64,000 nt of DNA from Promethearchaeota archaeon (GTDB lineage: Archaea > Asgardarchaeota > Lokiarchaeia > Sigyniarchaeales > SOKP01). The stretch lies in NCBI GenBank assembly GCA_016839765.1, contig JAEOTP010000007.1, forward strand, positions 96,151 through 160,150, read 5' to 3'. Below, one piece after another: positions 61,306 through 64,000 of the stretch. Position 1 is the stretch's first letter. Every line of letters starts with the position of its first letter. A model generated the notes under the pieces. It was not told where the DNA came from. It worked only from the letters and a program-made list of their open reading frames with translations, and did not search any database. Both the position numbers and the translations under genes were made by a program.

Positions 61306-61527
61306 GATTTAGTAGAAAAATTAATAATCCAAATACATTTCTTTCCATTGAACAAGGACAATGAGTTAAGAGTGGCAACTTTCCTCCAAGAGAACAGAAT
61401 CGTTGGTATTTATCAAGAAGCTGTAAGGTTTATTACAATTTCTATTAATATAACATTAATTAATTAATTTTAATAGGAAGTATGAAAATTCGTAAGAATT
61501 TTTTGATAAGATGATTTGATTTAATTA
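61306..61527. other. Intergenic, possible RNA or decayed gene
   Basis: A stretch (about 61340-61440) is less AT-rich than its surroundings and reads as LNKDNELRVATFLQENRIVG in one plus-strand frame. On the minus strand GGAGG precedes a 28-codon frame starting MPLLTHCPCS. Neither is convincing as a gene. Confidence 0.3.
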
Positions 61528-63858
61528 ATGGTTGATGAGGAATTAAAATTTTTTGATAAATCAATTATTTTACAAAAAAAAGAAGAATTAGATTCTTCTT
61601 TTAAAATAAGATCATATAAGGATAAATTAAAACTAATGAAACAAAAAAGAATTCCTCAAAAACCGATAAAAGAAGTTATAGAGAACCTCTTTTTAAGAAA
61701 TAGCTTAATTTCCAAGAAAACCAAAAATTCTATTTCTAAAGTTATTTATTGTCAAGAAGATCGGATTGTTATCGTTGTTACTAAATCAGGAAAAGATATT
61801 ATCTATAATCGAGACAAATTAATTCAAAAATATGGTTGGTTCTTTTATATAGCAAAATCAGAAAAGAAGCAAAAGGAAAAAAAAAAAGAACTAAAAAAAG
61901 AAGAACAAACAATTAGCACTGAGACTTACCAATATGATGATAACTCCATTGTCATTGAAGAAAAGCTTAATATGCGTTCTCTTTATAATACAAAAGAATA
62001 TTTTCATTATAAAAAGCTTATGGAATCTAACAATACAGTTCAAATTCCAATCAATGATGTTTTAGACGACTTTTTTCTTAAGTATAACAAAATCCCTCAT
62101 AAAGAGAAGAAATCTATTAAAAAAATAATTTATTATCAAGAAGAAAGAGTTATTGTCATCAAATCATTAATCGGAGATATCATGTATGAAAATCTAGAGG
62201 AAATCGTGAGAAATTATGGTTGGTATTTTTACATAACAGGAATTCCGGTAGGAGATAGTGAAATTTCGATAGCTATTGATAAAATAGAGAAGAAGTATGA
62301 TGAAACTTATTTTAATGAAATTTCTCTTATAAATAGTCCAGCTAAATCAAATAATGCTCGAATAACGATCTATCCTATAGTTCTTAAACCAAATCATAAT
62401 TGCCATATCCTAAGTTTAGGAAACTTAAATCTTCTGTTGGATTGTGGACTAACAGAGCCAAATGAAGAAGAAGAAATTGAAGGAGATTTAAGACATATCG
62501 AATATTATTTACAAAATCTACCTGAGATAATAAATGAAGAAATAAGAAGAAAATCAGAAAATGAAATTGCAGATATTATATCAATTGAGGAAAATTTAGA
62601 AAATTCTATTGAATTAAAAAAATCTGAAAAAGAAAAAAATAACGTTATTAGTGAACCAAAAATCGATGCGATCTTCCTTTCTCATAGTCATTATGATCAT
62701 GTTTCTGGTTTAAAGGAATTAATTAGGATGTATCCTGAAGTTCCAATTTTATGTTCGAGAATTTCTTTAGATTTATATCTTCTTAGAGATTCTAATTTTC
62801 TAAAACAAGAATCCCATGAAGAGATTGAAGAAGAAGAATACCGAAATGTTGTGAGAAATGTAATTTACGTAGAAAATGGGATAAAATTAAGGTTTAAGGA
62901 AAGAGGATGTTATCTTTCTTTTTACCATGCAGGTCATATGCCTGGTGCCTTGATGCTTCTTGCAAAAGTAAAAGATTTTAGATTTTTATATACTGGAGAT
63001 TATACATACCATGACATAACCCCATTTGCAGGGACAAGAAGATTTTTAGGACAAATATCACGTCCTATTGATTATCTCTTAATTGATGGAACTAGTGCTA
63101 ATGAAGATTATGGTAATTTATCTGATCAATTTCATAGTCTTATTCTATTTTTGGAGCAAAAAGCAGAGTATGAGGATAATGTTCTAATTGGAGCGGATCC
63201 ATCAAGCTTAGCTATCACTTTTATGCTGACCTTTTGGAGATATTTTAGGAAATTACAATTAAGAAAAGATTTCAAGAAACGCCCCAATATTTATGTAGAT
63301 ATGATGGTACGGAAAAACATTCAGGTAATTAACCATAGATATGAGTATATATATGGACCAATATCAAATTTAATTCGTGAAAAAGCAAACCCATTTAATA
63401 GCATTAAATTTAGATGGTTTGATCATGAAGATTTAGATTTTTTAAGAAAGAAAAATAATATCATTATTTCTCATCCTCCAGATCTTTCATATGGAATCAT
63501 TAGAAATATTATCAACGTAATTGGACGTAATCCGCATAATCTAGTATTTCTGGCAGGTTCAATTAATGAAAAACCTGGTGAAGACCTAATCCAGGGGAGT
63601 GATGAAATTCTATTCTCAGAGACGTGGAAGGTGCCATTTAGAGCCTTTTTAATCAATACTTTTGTTCCCTCTCTAAAAATAAAACTACATGCTGACAAGA
63701 ATCAATTAACTGAAATGGTAAAGACTCTTGAACCAAAGGAAGTTTGTTTTTTTCATCAATCTGCTAAAAAATTAATAAATATAGTAGATTATGTTAAAGA
63801 ACTCGGCGTTGAAAAAGTATCTTTACCAAAAAAGAGAAGACTTTCAATATTAAATTAG
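61528..63858 (+). CDS. Beta-CASP/MBL-fold RNA-processing nuclease-like protein with duplicated N-terminus
   Basis: The 776-residue protein has two N-terminal repeats of about 70 residues (41-111 and 171-238), sharing IPI-x2-V-(L/I)-x2-(F/L)FL, KKSIKKIIYYQEERVIVIKS and YGW-F/Y-FYI. A metallo-beta-lactamase core starts near 278, with HSHYDH at 386-391, HAGHMPGALMLLAK and FLYTGDYTYHDI as further metal motifs. A beta-CASP-like C-terminal half ends with LKIKLHADKNQLTEMVKTLE (motif B His-Ala-Asp) and VCFFHQSAKK in place of the VHGE motif. An acidic insert (about 315-375) interrupts the MBL part. Related enzymes cleave RNA 3' ends. The target here is unknown. Confidence 0.85.
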   Translation: MVDEELKFFDKSIILQKKEELDSSFKIRSYKDKLKLMKQKRIPQKPIKEVIENLFLRNSLISKKTKNSISKVIYCQEDRIVIVVTKSGKDIIYNRDKLIQKYGWFFYIAKSEKKQKEKKKELKKEEQTISTETYQYDDNSIVIEEKLNMRSLYNTKEYFHYKKLMESNNTVQIPINDVLDDFFLKYNKIPHKEKKSIKKIIYYQEERVIVIKSLIGDIMYENLEEIVRNYGWYFYITGIPVGDSEISIAIDKIEKKYDETYFNEISLINSPAKSNNARITIYPIVLKPNHNCHILSLGNLNLLLDCGLTEPNEEEEIEGDLRHIEYYLQNLPEIINEEIRRKSENEIADIISIEENLENSIELKKSEKEKNNVISEPKIDAIFLSHSHYDHVSGLKELIRMYPEVPILCSRISLDLYLLRDSNFLKQESHEEIEEEEYRNVVRNVIYVENGIKLRFKERGCYLSFYHAGHMPGALMLLAKVKDFRFLYTGDYTYHDITPFAGTRRFLGQISRPIDYLLIDGTSANEDYGNLSDQFHSLILFLEQKAEYEDNVLIGADPSSLAITFMLTFWRYFRKLQLRKDFKKRPNIYVDMMVRKNIQVINHRYEYIYGPISNLIREKANPFNSIKFRWFDHEDLDFLRKKNNIIISHPPDLSYGIIRNIINVIGRNPHNLVFLAGSINEKPGEDLIQGSDEILFSETWKVPFRAFLINTFVPSLKIKLHADKNQLTEMVKTLEPKEVCFFHQSAKKLINIVDYVKELGVEKVSLPKKRRLSILN

Positions 63859-63946
63859 ATTTTTTACATCCAAGAATAACTATTAAAAAGTTAGTTTAAT
63901 AATTCTTATTTAGATATCAAATTAATAATTCTCAGGTTGAATCAAT

Positions 63947-64000
63947 ATTTACTCAGAAAAAGTGATGGATCATTTCAGAAATCCTCGAAATATGGGAGAA
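63947..64000 (+). CDS. iscU: IscU/NifU-like Fe-S scaffold, 5' end only; probable ATT start
   Basis: Eighteen codons are visible before the window ends: I-Y-S-E-K-V-M-D-H-F-R-N-P-R-N-M-G-E, the canonical N-terminus of U-type scaffold proteins (YSEKVMDHFRNPRNMGE). The codon preceding TAC is ATT (63947), where homologues have Met. AGGT lies 9 bases upstream (63934-63937), and a TGA (63938-63940) closes the frame, so no ATG, GTG or TTG is available without losing the YSEK part (GTG 63962 or ATG 63965 would). Together with iscS it would build Fe-S clusters. Confidence 0.8.
   Translation, partial: MYSEKVMDHFRNPRNMGE

Noticed and set aside
1..64000. CRISPR arrays, rRNA genes, insertion sequences or a prophage
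   Set aside because: No regular spacer-repeat series, no long GC-rich rRNA-like stretch, no transposase motifs and no phage structural genes were seen on either strand.

Overview
The window is AT-rich (roughly 70-75% A+T by eye), compactly coded archaeal DNA. It most likely comes from an Asgard archaeon (Promethearchaeota), Lokiarchaeia-like. The pointers are an Arf-like small GTPase encoded with a longin/roadblock-like protein, an Nre-family repair protein, two PAC2-type proteasome-chaperone paralogues, a DUF2070 membrane protein, ADP-forming acyl-CoA synthetase alpha subunits, a two-gene SufCB (SMS-type) Fe-S operon, AfpA-like flavoprotein, membrane proteins with C-terminal zinc ribbons, and a tRNA-Ala with an intron-like insertion. 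No rRNA, CRISPR array, insertion sequence or prophage was seen. The assignment to Asgard is inference from gene content.

Layout. 1-4.5 kb: an unknown gene cut by the left edge, a small unknown gene, a zinc-free quinone-oxidoreductase-like gene with clearly higher GC than its surroundings, and Nre. 4.6-6.8 kb: a nitronate-monooxygenase-like flavoenzyme and a DUF362/ferredoxin protein. 7.0-11.7 kb: a lipid-type cluster (a membrane protein built of five two-helix repeats, an acyl-CoA ligase, a KAS III-like synthase, and a convergent alpha/beta hydrolase). 11.8-19 kb: an anchored surface protein, a queuosine-precursor transporter, an RNA m5C methyltransferase, a GTPase/longin-like-wHTH operon and DUF2070. 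19-29 kb: a zinc-ribbon membrane protein, PAC2, a dienoyl-CoA-reductase-like flavoenzyme, a nucleotidyltransferase, an MFS protein with a long cytosolic tail, a racemase, and an HNH endonuclease beside tRNA-Ala(GGC). 29.8-39.1 kb: a giant membrane-anchored subtilase, RpiA-PurE, thiolase, TPR protein, dodecin, GNAT, dUTPase. 39.1-49 kb: a carboxyl-methyltransferase-like gene, two tandem CoA-ligase alpha subunits, GatC, and a MoxR ATPase/VWA-metallopeptidase-like pair. 49.3-56 kb: a redox and Fe-S block (peroxiredoxin-like, SufB/D, SufC, PAC2, polyferredoxin, AfpA-like, cysteine desulfurase). 56-64 kb: an ion permease, a methyltransferase/ATP-grasp fusion, a 46-residue acidic microprotein, a MobA-like gene, a beta-CASP nuclease-like protein and the first codons of IscU.

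How the parts fit. Acyl-CoA chemistry recurs (ligase, KAS III-like, thiolase, dienoyl-CoA-reductase-like enzyme, two NDP-forming CoA-ligase alpha subunits), which suggests fatty-acid or carboxylic-acid metabolism. Fe-S assembly is represented by both a SufCB pair and a cysteine desulfurase/IscU pair, next to Fe-S and flavin electron carriers. Several genes appear to begin at AUU or AUC codons behind Shine-Dalgarno sequences. The most interesting candidates are those starts, the five-repeat membrane protein operon, the GTPase/longin-wHTH pair, the methyltransferase/ATP-grasp fusion, the tRNA D-loop insertion and the acidic microprotein. All functional assignments rest on motifs read by eye, with no database search.
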